Source: Zobellia barbeyronii (GTDB lineage: Bacteria; Bacteroidota; Bacteroidia; Flavobacteriales; Flavobacteriaceae). From it: a stretch of 64,000 nt of DNA. A program made the position numbers and the translations under genes. The notes under the pieces are model-generated. The model was not told the DNA's origin and searched no databases. It saw only the letters and a program-made list of their open reading frames with translations. Every line of letters starts with the position of its first letter. Within the stretch, counting starts at the first letter, position 1. This document shows, in pieces, positions 9,428 through 19,096 of this stretch. The stretch lies in the NCBI RefSeq assembly GCF_018603515.1, contig NZ_JACATN010000004.1:186001-250000 (forward strand), in the 5' to 3' direction.

Positions 9428-11227
9428 TTATGCTATTTTATATCTCTTTCGATCTACTTCCTTTAGATACACTTTTCTAATTCGCAGAAAGTGCGGTGTT
9501 ACCTCTACATATTCATCTTTCTGAATATATTCTAACGCTTCCTCTAATGAGAATTTGATAGCAGGAACAATCTTAGCTTTATCATCAGCACCTGATGAAC
9601 GTACGTTAGACATCTTTTTAGTCTTAGTGATATTCACCGTCATATCATCACCACGAGAATTCTCACCAATTACTTGACCTTCGTAAATATCTTCACCTGG
9701 TTCAACAAAAAACTTACCACGATCCTGAAGTTTATCAATAGAATAAGGAATTGCTTTTCCATTCTCCATAGAAACCAATGAACCATTCTGACGCTGTGGA
9801 ATAACACCTTTCATAGGTTGGTACTCCAAGAAACGGTGTGACATAATTGCCTCTCCAGCTGTAGCAGTCAATAATTGGTTACGAAGACCAATGATACCTC
9901 TAGAAGGAATCAAGAATTCACAAACCATACGGTTGCCTTTAGCTTCCATACTAGTCATTTCACCTTTTCTAATAGAAACCATTTCTACTGCCTTTCCAGA
10001 AACATTTTCTGGTAAATCAATAGTCAGTGCCTCTATTGGCTCACATTTAACGCCATCAATTTCTTTTATGATAACCTGTGGTTGACCAATTTGAAGTTCG
10101 TAACCTTCACGACGCATGGTCTCAATTAATACAGAAAGGTGCAATACACCACGACCGAAAACCAAAAACTTATCTGCACTATCTGTTTCGTTAACACGAA
10201 GCGCTAAGTTCTTTTCTAGTTCACGCTCTAAACGCTCCTTAATATGTCTTGAAGTAACAAATTTACCATCTTGACCAAAAAATGGACTATCGTTAATAGT
10301 AAACAACATGCTCATTGTTGGCTCATCAATAGCAATGGTCTTTAAACCTTCAGGTTCTTCAATATCAGCAACAGTGTCACCAATTTCAAAACCTTCAATA
10401 CCTGTTATAGCACAAATATCTCCTGTAACTACTTCTTTTACTTTAAGCCTTCCTAGACCTTCAAAAATAAAGAGTTCTTTTATTTTTGATTTTACGATAG
10501 ACCCATCTCTTTTTACCAAAGAAATTTGTTGTCCTTCTTTTAAACCACCTCTTATTAATCTTCCAATAGCAATACGTCCTGTAAAAGAAGAGAAATCTAA
10601 AGATGTAATTAACATTTGAGTGTTACCCTCTTTTGGTTCAAAAGTTGGGATATGCTCAATAACCATATCTAACAATGGCTCTATATTGTCTGTTTCGTTT
10701 TTCCAATCATCACTCATCCAGTTGTTCTTTGCCGAACCGTAAACGGTAGGGAAATCTAACTGCCATTCTTCTGCACCTAATTCATACATAAGATCAAAGA
10801 CCTTTTCATGAACTTCTTCTGGAGTACAGTTTTCTTTATCAACCTTATTAACAACCACACAAGGTTTCAAACCTAAGTCAATTGCTTTTTGAAGTACAAA
10901 ACGCGTCTGAGGCATAGGACCTTCAAAAGCATCTACTAATAACAAAACACCATCTGCCATGTTCAAAACACGTTCTACTTCACCACCAAAATCGGCGTGA
11001 CCAGGAGTATCAATGATATTTATTTTTGTTCCTTTATATACAACAGATACGTTCTTTGAGGTAATGGTGATACCACGTTCACGTTCCAAGTCGTTGTTAT
11101 CCAAAATTAAATCTCCTGTGTTTTGATTCTCACGAAACAATTGACAGTGATACATAATTTTATCTACCAAGGTTGTCTTACCGTGGTCTACGTGTGCGAT
11201 AATCGCAATGTTTTTAGTTATTGGCAT
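9428..11227 (-). CDS. typA: Ribosome-associated GTPase TypA/BipA
   Basis: This 599-residue translational GTPase carries G1 AHVDHGKTTL, the G2 switch region (RERGITITSKN), G3 DTPGHADFGGEVERV and G4 NKVD, followed by EF-G-like domains II, III and V and the BipA-specific C-terminal domain (GEDIYEGQVIGE, MSNVRSS). Length matches the family (about 600). BipA binds the ribosome and assists large-subunit assembly under stress or cold. The sequence is complete and canonical. Confidence 0.97.
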   Translation of the reverse strand: MPITKNIAIIAHVDHGKTTLVDKIMYHCQLFRENQNTGDLILDNNDLERERGITITSKNVSVVYKGTKINIIDTPGHADFGGEVERVLNMADGVLLLVDAFEGPMPQTRFVLQKAIDLGLKPCVVVNKVDKENCTPEEVHEKVFDLMYELGAEEWQLDFPTVYGSAKNNWMSDDWKNETDNIEPLLDMVIEHIPTFEPKEGNTQMLITSLDFSSFTGRIAIGRLIRGGLKEGQQISLVKRDGSIVKSKIKELFIFEGLGRLKVKEVVTGDICAITGIEGFEIGDTVADIEEPEGLKTIAIDEPTMSMLFTINDSPFFGQDGKFVTSRHIKERLERELEKNLALRVNETDSADKFLVFGRGVLHLSVLIETMRREGYELQIGQPQVIIKEIDGVKCEPIEALTIDLPENVSGKAVEMVSIRKGEMTSMEAKGNRMVCEFLIPSRGIIGLRNQLLTATAGEAIMSHRFLEYQPMKGVIPQRQNGSLVSMENGKAIPYSIDKLQDRGKFFVEPGEDIYEGQVIGENSRGDDMTVNITKTKKMSNVRSSGADDKAKIVPAIKFSLEEALEYIQKDEYVEVTPHFLRIRKVYLKEVDRKRYKIA

Positions 11228-11418
11228 ATGTAATTATTTAATAGCAGTCAGCCGCTATTTTAAGCGTGCAAAGATACTGCTATTTTCCATGCAGTAACAC
11301 AAACTTATGTTATTTTTATGTTGTTGATTTCTAGTCAGTTCGCTCTAATTAAGACAAGCGACTATAGGTGATGCTCTTTTTCGCACAAAAAGTGTCCATA
11401 AAAAACCCAATTAATAGC

Positions 11419-11958
11419 TTAACGCCGTTTTCCTAATACCCAACCTACACGTGCTGATAGAATGGGGCCCAAACCATTGTCGGATTGCGTACTAAAATAC
11501 CCTACTCCACCCTCTAAGCGATAGAAAAACCCACGCTTATAGGTTCGTTGTAAGCCGTATACCGGACCAACACCAATAATACTTTCAGCCAATTCTAAAT
11601 CTCCGAATATTGGATTTGCATCTTGATAGACCATTACCGCAGCTATATAATTCCCTGAATTACCAGAGATATTTTTCCCTTTGTCCAATCTTCTCTCCAT
11701 ATTGTAATAATAACGGAACTGCCCCCTTAGCGTAGGATAAATACCAAAATCTGTTTCACAACCGCTACACCCTCTTAAGCCAAAACCAACAACAAGCTCT
11801 AAACTAGCCGTTGTATTTTTTCCTAATCCTTTTTCATAGAGAATTGCAGGCACAGGCAATCCTAACTGAACTTGATGATTCTCAACATTTTTTTGTGTTT
11901 GAGCATTTACGTAAACCGTGCAGACGAAAAAAATAAATAAAAAATTGAAGTTTTTCAT
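11419..11958 (-). CDS. Predicted exported outer-membrane beta-barrel protein, paralogue 1
   Basis: This 179-residue protein has a signal peptide ending near VNAQ and then alternating amphipathic beta-segments (QFRYYYNMERR, YGLQRTYKRGFFYRLEGGVGYF, ARVGWVLG) typical of a small outer-membrane barrel. It is clearly paralogous to the next gene (12138-12704): both share the RYYYN.E.R block, a GNS.NY(I/V)A segment and the VG(P/V).YG(L/V)QR region in the same order. No function is recognised. A Cys-Ser-Gly-Cys pair near residue 60 is absent from the paralogue. Confidence 0.6.
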   Translation of the reverse strand: MKNFNFLFIFFVCTVYVNAQTQKNVENHQVQLGLPVPAILYEKGLGKNTTASLELVVGFGLRGCSGCETDFGIYPTLRGQFRYYYNMERRLDKGKNISGNSGNYIAAVMVYQDANPIFGDLELAESIIGVGPVYGLQRTYKRGFFYRLEGGVGYFSTQSDNGLGPILSARVGWVLGKRR

Positions 11959-12137
11959 AAGAGTGTTCTAGTGTTTATTAAGCTTTAGAAGTTATCAAAT
12001 ATCAAGCCAAAAACACATTTTTCCTAACGTATCTGTAAGAAAAAAGAACCTCATTAAGTCTATCTATAACAAATACTCAGAGACATCATTTTTTTGCTTT
12101 TCGAATATTATGTATGCTCCCTTCTAATCAAGAACAT

Positions 12138-12704
12138 CTATCTACCCACGCACCATCGTTTTTCGCTTATAATCCACCCGATACTTAAATTAGCTACAGG
12201 GTAAACTCCACCTTTAAACTGACCAGCATAATAAGCAGCACCAACATCAACGGAGAAATTGAATCCCGAATCATAACTACGCTGCACACCGGTTACCAAA
12301 CCTGCATAACCAAAAGCACCCTTTACCTCCTTACTTTCTATAGTTCTTGCGCCAGGGAAAAATACTGCAGCAGCAGGCGCCACATAATTTGCCGAATTGC
12401 CATAAATCTGTCTCCTATTCCGTTGCCTTTTTTCAAAATTATAATAATACCTATACTGCCCAGCTATGGCAGGAAAAAAACCTAACTCTTCATAAATATT
12501 AGATACTAAAGGGTCTAGTGCGACTTGCATTCCTGCTTTGACATCAAAGGTAGTATTGGTGCCAATTGCCATTTCATATTCAAACCCAGGATTTACAAGG
12601 TTAATTTTCATCTGTCTTAATTCGCAATTTTTACCGAATTGAGCATTGACTTGACTCGCAAGCAACAGCAGTAAGAAAAAGGGTAGGCTTTGTTTGAAAT
12701 ACAT
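12138..12704 (-). CDS. Predicted exported outer-membrane beta-barrel protein, paralogue 2
   Basis: This 188-residue protein has an N-terminal signal peptide (hydrophobic LLLLLASQVNAQ) and the same block order as its neighbour: YRYYYNFEKR, GNSANYVAP, GVQRSYDSGFNFSVDVGAAYY and a C-terminal aromatic strand. The two genes are 179 bp apart on the same strand and probably arose by tandem duplication. It is divergent from kdsA with an 82-bp shared promoter region. Function unknown. Confidence 0.6.
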   Translation of the reverse strand: MYFKQSLPFFLLLLLASQVNAQFGKNCELRQMKINLVNPGFEYEMAIGTNTTFDVKAGMQVALDPLVSNIYEELGFFPAIAGQYRYYYNFEKRQRNRRQIYGNSANYVAPAAAVFFPGARTIESKEVKGAFGYAGLVTGVQRSYDSGFNFSVDVGAAYYAGQFKGGVYPVANLSIGWIISEKRWCVGR

Positions 12705-12761
12705 TTTGATTTGGGTTTACGACAATCTTATCCAAATACAACCGTAAGCTGCTTAAAATAG

Positions 12762-12769
12762 TATCTTTG
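12762..12769 (+). promoter_or_regulatory. Putative -7 promoter element for kdsA
   Basis: TATCTTTG matches the Bacteroidota -7 consensus TAnnTTTG and ends 17 nt before the kdsA ATG, implying a very short leader. A clear TTTG -33 element at the right distance is not visible. Confidence 0.5.
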
Positions 12770-12786
12770 TTTAAAATATTCGACGA

Positions 12787-13608
12787 ATGGACTTATCCTT
12801 AATACCTCAAATAAAACATACAGATAGCAACAACTTTTTTCTACTTTCTGGTCCTTGCGCTATTGAAGGCGAAGATATGGCGATGCGGATTGCAGAGCAT
12901 ATTGTTACGATTACTAGCGACTTAAAAATACCTTACGTATTTAAGGGTAGTTTTAAAAAAGCAAACAGGAGCAGGCTAGATTCTTTTACTGGTATTGGGG
13001 ATGAGAAGGCATTAAAAATATTACGGAAAGTTTCTGAGACCTTTAAAGTACCCACCGTAACCGATATTCATACGGAACAAGATGCTGTTATGGCTGCAGA
13101 ATATGTAGATGTATTACAAATCCCAGCTTTTTTGGCGCGTCAAACAGATTTAGTGGTTGCAGCTGCTGAAACAGGAAAAACCGTAAACATCAAAAAAGGA
13201 CAGTTCATGAGTCCAGAAAGCATGAAACATGCGGTTAATAAAGTTACGGAAACAGGTAACCAACAAGCTATGATTACGGATCGTGGTACCATGTTTGGTT
13301 ATCATGATATGGTAGTTGATTTTAGAGGCGTGCCTACCATGAAACAATTTGCCCCCGTTGTTTTAGATGTTACCCATTCATTACAACAACCAAACCAATC
13401 TTCGGGTGTTACAGGCGGCAGGCCCTCATTAATTGGCACAATGGCGCGAGCAGGAATGGCTGCAGGTGTTGACGGTCTTTTTATAGAAACTCATTTTGAT
13501 TGTGCCAACGCAAAAAGTGATGGCGCCAATATGCTTGACTTAGGCTTGATGAGAAAATTATTGACCGATTTGACTGCTATTAGAAACACCATAAATGGGC
13601 TTGTTTAA
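12787..13608 (+). CDS. kdsA: 3-deoxy-8-phosphooctulonate synthase (KDO-8-P synthase)
   Basis: This 273-residue enzyme condenses phosphoenolpyruvate with arabinose-5-phosphate to KDO-8-phosphate for the lipopolysaccharide inner core. Family motifs are visible: SGPCAIEGED near residue 20 (PEP site), FKGSFKKANRSR, DIHTEQD, QIPAFLARQTDL, NIKKGQF, and DVTHSLQQPN followed by a GG(R)P segment. The Asn in FKKANRS and the lack of the N-terminal Cys of metal-dependent forms suggest the metal-independent type; this is inference. It is followed 21 nt later by a sulfatase gene. Confidence 0.96.
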   Translation: MDLSLIPQIKHTDSNNFFLLSGPCAIEGEDMAMRIAEHIVTITSDLKIPYVFKGSFKKANRSRLDSFTGIGDEKALKILRKVSETFKVPTVTDIHTEQDAVMAAEYVDVLQIPAFLARQTDLVVAAAETGKTVNIKKGQFMSPESMKHAVNKVTETGNQQAMITDRGTMFGYHDMVVDFRGVPTMKQFAPVVLDVTHSLQQPNQSSGVTGGRPSLIGTMARAGMAAGVDGLFIETHFDCANAKSDGANMLDLGLMRKLLTDLTAIRNTINGLV

Positions 13609-13629
13609 TTCTTATCTTTTTTTAATTAA

Positions 13630-15234
13630 ATGAAATTATACCGACACACCTTTCTAGTACTATTAATAGCTGTCTACTCTTGTCAAACCGAACCAGATGT
13701 ACCTGTCAAAAAACGCCCTAACATTGTTTTCATCATGTCTGATGATCACGCTTATCAAGCTATTAGTGCTTACGATGATCGGTTAATCAACACACCAAAT
13801 ATTGACCGTATTGCCAAAGAGGGAATGCTTTTTACAAATGCCTCGGTAACCAACTCAATCTGCGCTCCTTCAAGAGCAGTAATATTGACTGGTAAACATT
13901 CGCACATCAACGGAAAGATTGATAACATCTCCCCTTTTGACACGACCAATGTTACTTTCCCGCAACTACTAAGAAAAGCGGGATACCAAACGGCCATGTT
14001 CGGGAAATTACATTTTGGAAACAATCCCAAAGGCTTTGACGAGTTTAAAATCTTACCAGGACAGGGCGATTATTACAACCCAAAATTCATCACTGCTACT
14101 GGCGACACTACGATTACAGGATATGTCACCGATATTATTACCGACCTAGCGATCGACTGGTTTGAAAACCGAAGAGATAGTGAAAAACCTTTTATGTTGA
14201 TGTATCTGCACAAGGCACCACATAGAACTTGGATGCCCGCGGAACGTCATTACAAAGATTTTACCCAAAAGACTTCCCCCCTTCCTGAAACACTTTTTGA
14301 TGATTATGTGAGCCGAGAAACTACTGCTGGTCCGGCTGAAATGAACATCTTAAAACATATGCAGCTTTCATACGATTTAAAGGTCACCGACAGTGTAGCC
14401 AAACAACTTGATATTAAAAACTGGAATACCATTGGAAACAGAATAGGCCGTCTCAACCCAGAACAAAAAAAATCTTGGGATGCTGTTTACGACCCTATCA
14501 ACGAAGATTTTGCTAAGCGTTTTCCTAATATGAACGATAGCACTTTAATGGTGTGGAAATATCAACGTTATATGCAAGACTACTTAGGCACCATTGCTGG
14601 AGTGGATGAAAATGTTGGTCGTTTGTTAGATTATTTGGACGAAAACAACCTGAGTGAAAATACTCTTGTGGTTTATACCTCCGATCAAGGATTTTACTTG
14701 GGGGAACACGGTTGGTTCGATAAACGTTTTATGTACAATGAATCTTTTAAAACACCTTTATTGATTAAATGGCCCCATGTCATTACTCCTGGAACAACAG
14801 AGGATGAAATGGTTCAAAACCTCGATTTCGCCCAGACCTTTTTAGAAGTTGCAGGTGTTGTCCCACCGGAAGACATGCAAGGTGAAAGCCTAGTGCCCCT
14901 ATTAACGGGAGAAAAAGAAAAATGGAACAGAGACGGCGTATACTACCATTTTTACGAATACCCTGCTGAACATGCTGTGAAAAGACATTATGGTATTGCT
15001 ACAAAAGAATACAAACTCATTCATTTTTATTATGATGTGGATGTATGGGAGCTTTATGACCAATCAAAAGACCCCAATGAAATTAACAATGTATACGAAG
15101 ACCCAGAATATGCCGATGTAGTTACCGATATGAAAGAAAAACTTGAGGAGTTACGGAAAAAATATAAAGATTCCGATGAACTTAATACCCAATTCATTGA
15201 GCATTACAAAAGCGAAGGGTTAATCACTGAATAA
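13630..15234 (+). CDS. Sulfatase lipoprotein, N-acetylglucosamine-6-sulfatase-like
   Basis: This 534-residue type I sulfatase has a lipoprotein-like signal (AVYSC, Cys18). The catalytic domain shows NIVFIMSDDHAYQA (metal Asp pair), the intact formylglycine motif C-A-P-S-R with Cys78, KAPHRTW and TSDQGFYLGEHGWFDK. The overall pattern resembles S1_11/S1_8-type sulfatases such as glucosamine-6-sulfatase relatives; the sugar specificity is inferred only. Being a lipoprotein it is probably anchored to the outer membrane, unlike the soluble exported sulfatase at 6054. It sits just after kdsA, though no functional link is expected. Confidence 0.87.
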   Translation: MKLYRHTFLVLLIAVYSCQTEPDVPVKKRPNIVFIMSDDHAYQAISAYDDRLINTPNIDRIAKEGMLFTNASVTNSICAPSRAVILTGKHSHINGKIDNISPFDTTNVTFPQLLRKAGYQTAMFGKLHFGNNPKGFDEFKILPGQGDYYNPKFITATGDTTITGYVTDIITDLAIDWFENRRDSEKPFMLMYLHKAPHRTWMPAERHYKDFTQKTSPLPETLFDDYVSRETTAGPAEMNILKHMQLSYDLKVTDSVAKQLDIKNWNTIGNRIGRLNPEQKKSWDAVYDPINEDFAKRFPNMNDSTLMVWKYQRYMQDYLGTIAGVDENVGRLLDYLDENNLSENTLVVYTSDQGFYLGEHGWFDKRFMYNESFKTPLLIKWPHVITPGTTEDEMVQNLDFAQTFLEVAGVVPPEDMQGESLVPLLTGEKEKWNRDGVYYHFYEYPAEHAVKRHYGIATKEYKLIHFYYDVDVWELYDQSKDPNEINNVYEDPEYADVVTDMKEKLEELRKKYKDSDELNTQFIEHYKSEGLITE

Positions 15235-15279
15235 TTAAACCTCATCTTTTTTACTCTAATATAGTGTTGAATTTAGGTT

Positions 15280-15639
15280 TCACTTATAAAACTTAGCATC
15301 CCTAACTGCATATGCCTCTTTAAGAACCGCTAAGAGAACAGAATCATTTATGCTTTCTAAGGAAGTATAGCGCAAAGACCTAATCACCTTACGACCTTCG
15401 GTAACCATATGTTCTTGATGTACCGTAAAGTGTGCACCCTTCCAAAAACCTAAATCTATATAATCTTTGGTTTGGTTCAAATAACAGAATGGCGTTCCAT
15501 TAATATAATAAAAGGGAACTCTATATTTGAACTTTAAATTAACCTATGGAACCGTTCGCTCAATTACCGATTGCAAATGCATTAGCATACTCCTAAAAGG
15601 CTCAGGCTTATCGAGTATGTAATTTTCTGCAGGGTTCAT
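15280..15639 (-). pseudogene. DUF1801/YdhG-like gene interrupted by one nonsense codon
   Basis: Read as 120 codons from the ATG complementary to 15637-15639, the frame encodes MNPAENYILDKPEPFR..., continues through KYRVPFYYINGTPFCYL and DLGFWKG, and matches the DUF1801 layout from start to end. Codon 32 is TAG (complement of 15544-15546) in the segment ERTVP-stop-VNLKF, where relatives usually have Glu, so a single GAG-to-TAG change explains it. No frameshift is needed. Downstream residues remain well conserved, so inactivation looks recent, or it is a sequencing error. Convergent with the sulfatase. Confidence 0.75.
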
Positions 15640-15716
15640 GGGTTAAAATCAGGTTAAATAACAACAAATATAACTACCGCCCGTTGTACTTTATAGACTA
15701 AATTTTTATTTTTTTC

Positions 15717-16388
15717 ATGATTATCAGCGCATTAAAAAACAATTTGTTCCACAAAAGATTACTGTTGCTCACCGCACTGGGCACAGTACTTTTAGCCTTA
15801 AGGGTGTATTTGACGCAGTCCATAGACTTCACCTTTTTATTGTGGAATCTTTTTTTAGCGCTAATTCCACTTTTTCTATCCAAACAGTTTTTATTTAATG
15901 TTCAGGTTGGAAAATCAAAAACATTACGCGTTATAATACTTTTGCTATGGGTTCTATTTTTACCTAATAGCCCTTATATCATTACAGATTTTGTTCATTT
16001 AGATAGCGCTAGACCTACCTTTTGGTTAGACCTTTTATTATTTTTTGTCTTTTCCTTAAACGGATTGATTTTAGGGGTCCTCTCTATGATGGATGTCTTT
16101 AGTTACCTCAGAAAAAGAAACCATCCCGTTTTAGCCAACGCAATATTACTTTTCGTGAGCTTACTTAGTGGCTATGGTGTCTTCTTAGGCCGTTTTTTAC
16201 GTTTTAACTCTTGGGACATTGTAACCAAGCCTTTAGTTCTAGCCCAGAGTCTATTCAACTCATTATTTTTAGTAGATGCCTGGTTGTGGATTTTTGGTTT
16301 CGGAAGTTTTATCTGGGTTTCATTTTGGGCCCTCAAACCTTTCTTACGTGGCCACGGAACAATGGCTATTAACAACCAAAAAGTTTAA
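15717..16388 (+). CDS. DUF1361 integral membrane protein
   Basis: This 223-residue protein has about six hydrophobic helices and the DUF1361 hallmark LPNSPYIITDFVHL (about residues 80-93) followed by FWLDLLL and GRFLRFNSWD. The function of the family is unknown. It is isolated, with no neighbour suggesting a role. Confidence 0.8.
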   Translation: MIISALKNNLFHKRLLLLTALGTVLLALRVYLTQSIDFTFLLWNLFLALIPLFLSKQFLFNVQVGKSKTLRVIILLLWVLFLPNSPYIITDFVHLDSARPTFWLDLLLFFVFSLNGLILGVLSMMDVFSYLRKRNHPVLANAILLFVSLLSGYGVFLGRFLRFNSWDIVTKPLVLAQSLFNSLFLVDAWLWIFGFGSFIWVSFWALKPFLRGHGTMAINNQKV

Positions 16389-16535
16389 TTTCACCTCATA
16401 CAAGTTGTAAAAGGTTTTGATTTCAGATTTCAGCAACTCAAAATATGTTTTTCAATAGGTAACTCATATTTAAGCTACCAACAACAAAGAAATTATTGAT
16501 AATTCTTGGGTGCTATTACCGAAATAATCTCTGAA

Positions 16536-17735
16536 TTAGCTTCCCACGTAGTCAGACAAATACTGATAACGTGGCGTGAGTTTCCCGTTTTGGGTCATTC
16601 TTGCACGTTCTAAAACCCCATCTTTATCCCCGTTAAAAAATGCAGGAATTACATTTTTAACAAAAGCCTGTCCAAAGCCCTCACTTGCATCTTGTGGAAT
16701 CTCGCAAGGTAAATTGTCCACTGCCATAACAGCTATAGCAGATTCGTTTTTAAAATCGGTTTCAGATTCTGTTTTAGGGTCATACCCATAAATAGGGTCT
16801 GCAATGGTAGAAGGTCGTATTGTAGTAGCCACAGGGCCATCTATATCACAACTAACATCGGCAACCACTTTTATTTTGAAATCTTCCTGTTTAGCATCTT
16901 CCCGTGTGAAAAGATAAGGTGCTCCTTGACCATAAAAATGACCTGCAATGAAAAAATCAGAAACTTGGGTAAAGCGAAAAAAGTTGCTTTTATATTCTTC
17001 GGGATTAGCAAAAAAATCGGCTTTATTTCCTCTTACTCCATCTTTACGTTTGTTGTAATCTGAAGCATCTATTTGGCAATAAACGGGCTCATCAAAAGTC
17101 TCCTCAAGGTATGGCGTAACGTTTACCTTTCTAATATTCATAGCATCGAGCATTTCTTTTGCTCCATTACCGACTCTACCCCTACCTGTCAAAATAATTT
17201 TGATATTCGGCAGTTTTATCTTTTTCAACTCTTGAATCAATTCTTGTTGATTGGCTAGATTTTCAGCCTTTGGTAATTGGTATAAGTCGTATTTCAGTCC
17301 GTACGTACGTAGTCCATTATACGCGCCAACTATACCGGCATAACGTCCAAAAGCAACCAAACGCTGTTCTTTTTGATTGGTTATAACTTCATGATCATAT
17401 AATTCAATGTTCTTTTCTAACACCGCTCTCAATAATTTTTTATTGTACGGTTGTTCTTTTATGGTATGTGAAAAGAAAAAGTATTTTTTATTGGGGATCA
17501 AACTTTTTATAGGCACTTCCTTTACACCCAAAAGCACATCGCACTCCTCCATTTTAGAAGCTACTACAAAGCCTTTAGCCTTATACTCTTCATCAGAGAA
17601 AACGCGAATTGGAGAAGGCTCTACAATAATTTCTGCCTTTGACTGATGGGCTACAACTTTTTGACAGGCCTCCGGTGATAATACAACACGGCGGTCTGGT
17701 GGACTTTTACGCTCTCGAATGATTCCGAACTTCAT
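16536..17735 (-). CDS. NAD(P)-dependent oxidoreductase, saccharopine/alanine dehydrogenase-like
   Basis: This 399-residue cytosolic protein opens with GIIRERKSPPDRRVVLSPE, the hallmark N-terminal substrate domain of the alanine dehydrogenase/LYS1 family, followed by the HTIKEQPYNK segment and a Rossmann nucleotide loop G-R-G-R-V-G-N-G near residue 185. Closest in character to LYS1-type saccharopine dehydrogenase (NAD, lysine-forming) relatives common in Bacteroidota. Whether the substrate is saccharopine, another opine or an amino acid cannot be told. Confidence 0.8.
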   Translation of the reverse strand: MKFGIIRERKSPPDRRVVLSPEACQKVVAHQSKAEIIVEPSPIRVFSDEEYKAKGFVVASKMEECDVLLGVKEVPIKSLIPNKKYFFFSHTIKEQPYNKKLLRAVLEKNIELYDHEVITNQKEQRLVAFGRYAGIVGAYNGLRTYGLKYDLYQLPKAENLANQQELIQELKKIKLPNIKIILTGRGRVGNGAKEMLDAMNIRKVNVTPYLEETFDEPVYCQIDASDYNKRKDGVRGNKADFFANPEEYKSNFFRFTQVSDFFIAGHFYGQGAPYLFTREDAKQEDFKIKVVADVSCDIDGPVATTIRPSTIADPIYGYDPKTESETDFKNESAIAVMAVDNLPCEIPQDASEGFGQAFVKNVIPAFFNGDKDGVLERARMTQNGKLTPRYQYLSDYVGS

Positions 17736-17830
17736 GATAATGGACTTTTACAACTTATGAGTGGACTATGGTTTCAAATGTAACTTATGATTGGAGCCTA
17801 TCAAAACTTTTTTTGGAATACTTTTTGGGG

Positions 17831-17838
17831 TATCTTTG
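17831..17838 (+). promoter_or_regulatory. Putative -7 promoter element for ssrA
   Basis: TATCTTTG fits TAnnTTTG; a TTTG at 17812-17815 lies upstream at slightly short spacing (15 nt). It would start a precursor with about 30 nt of leader for RNase P to remove. Confidence 0.5.
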
Positions 17839-17877
17839 CCGACCGCAGTAGTTTTTACTGTTGTGGATTTTTTTTAC

Positions 17878-18272
17878 GGGGCCGACTGGTTTTGACAGCG
17901 AGACCAATGGTATTGTAAGCATGTCGAGCGCTGAGAAACAGCTCGTTAATATCATTTTTCACACTTTTAATTGGCGATAATAACTACGCTCTTGCCGCTT
18001 AATCTGAATTATAGTAAGATTAGCCTCGTCTCTACTAGGTAGAGAAGCGAGATGTTCCTGAATAGCCTCTGTCGACGGCGATTCAATCCGGAGCACCATA
18101 AATGTCGATATAAGGCCATTATTGCTTTGGTAGTGGCACCAAAACTTTAAGAAGCTAAGCGTATATTGGGCCGTTTCCGGTCAGGTATGCGTCGAAAACT
18201 AATCGGAAACTAAACATGTAGAAAGCTTTGTTATTGCTTGTTTGGACGAGGGTTCGAATCCCTCCGGCTCCA
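17878..18272 (+). ncRNA. ssrA: Transfer-messenger RNA
   Basis: The 5' end GGGGCCGACTGG pairs with the 3' CGGCTCC to form the tRNA-like acceptor stem, and the 3' end shows the T-arm consensus GGTTCGAATCCC. The internal reading frame at 17973-18002 encodes G-D-N-N-Y-A-L-A-A followed by TAA, the ribosome-rescue degradation tag. Length is about 395 nt. The terminal CCA is not encoded (sequence reads CTCC-A-CAA). tmRNA frees stalled ribosomes together with SmpB. Confidence 0.95.
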
Positions 18273-18280
18273 CAAACAAA

Positions 18281-18303
18281 AAACCACCCAAAGGGTGGTT
18301 TTT
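18281..18303. terminator. Terminator after ssrA
   Basis: AAACCACCC - AAA - GGGTGGTTT is a perfect 9-bp stem followed by a U-run. It begins 8 nt after the tmRNA and can also act on the convergent tesA-like gene. Confidence 0.85.
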
Positions 18304-18327
18304 ACATTTTATCTCAGTTAGAAATCT

Positions 18328-19074
18328 CTAACCCCTAAGCAACGGCTGTAAAGTCTCCCATACCGTATTTGCTACAATTTTATGCCCCTTAATAGTTGGG
18401 TGGATACCATCAGCTTGATTTAATGCCGCTATTCCACCCACGTCTTTCAAAATAAATGGAATAAATTCTATGTCATTTTTTTCGGCTAAGTCTATGAACA
18501 GCTGTCTAAATTCTGTAGTATATTTTTCTCCCATATTTGGGGGTAGCTGCATACCGGCAAGAATGATTGTGATAGCTGGGCTTTTTTCTCTTACCACGTC
18601 TATTATTCCTTGCAAATTTGACCGTGTTTCAGATAAATCCACTCCACGTAGGCCGTCATTGGCACCAAGTTCCAATACGAAAATATCAAGATCTTGTTTT
18701 ATCACCCAATCAATTCGGCTTCTACCTCCAGCGCTTGTTTCGCCACTTACTCCGGAATTGATTACAGTATAATCTAGGTTTAAAGAATCAATCTTTTGTT
18801 GCACTACCGCTGGATACGCATCATCGCTATCATCAAGACCATAACCTGCTGTGATACTATCACCAAAAAATAAAATACTTTTTGTTGCAGTATCTGTTAC
18901 GACTGTATCTTCAACCTGTTCTGAATCATTTTTAACCTCAGCAGTTTTTTCCTTTTTTGCATCACCACAAGAAAGAAAAAATAAGGCTATAAAAAAATAA
19001 CTAAACTTTATGAGTTTCTGCCCTAATGGCACTGGTAATTTAGAGTGGAAATCTTTATTATGCGGCTTGAACAT
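18328..19074 (-). CDS. tesA: SGNH/GDSL hydrolase (arylesterase/thioesterase I, TesA-like)
   Basis: This 248-residue predicted lipoprotein has a hydrophobic signal ending LFFLSC about 35 residues in, after a long charged N-terminus. The SGNH blocks are all present: FFGDSITAGYG (nucleophile Ser), SGVSGETSAGG (Gly), LELGANDGLRG (Asn), and DGIHPTIKGH (catalytic Asp-x-x-His). E. coli TesA hydrolyses acyl-CoA and lysophospholipid esters. The gene is divergent from a YbbA/YbbP-type ABC pair with only 22 bp between starts, the same arrangement as tesA/ybbAP in E. coli, which strengthens the assignment. Confidence 0.88.
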   Translation of the reverse strand: MFKPHNKDFHSKLPVPLGQKLIKFSYFFIALFFLSCGDAKKEKTAEVKNDSEQVEDTVVTDTATKSILFFGDSITAGYGLDDSDDAYPAVVQQKIDSLNLDYTVINSGVSGETSAGGRSRIDWVIKQDLDIFVLELGANDGLRGVDLSETRSNLQGIIDVVREKSPAITIILAGMQLPPNMGEKYTTEFRQLFIDLAEKNDIEFIPFILKDVGGIAALNQADGIHPTIKGHKIVANTVWETLQPLLRG

Positions 19075-19096
19075 AAATGGTATTTAAATTAAGATA

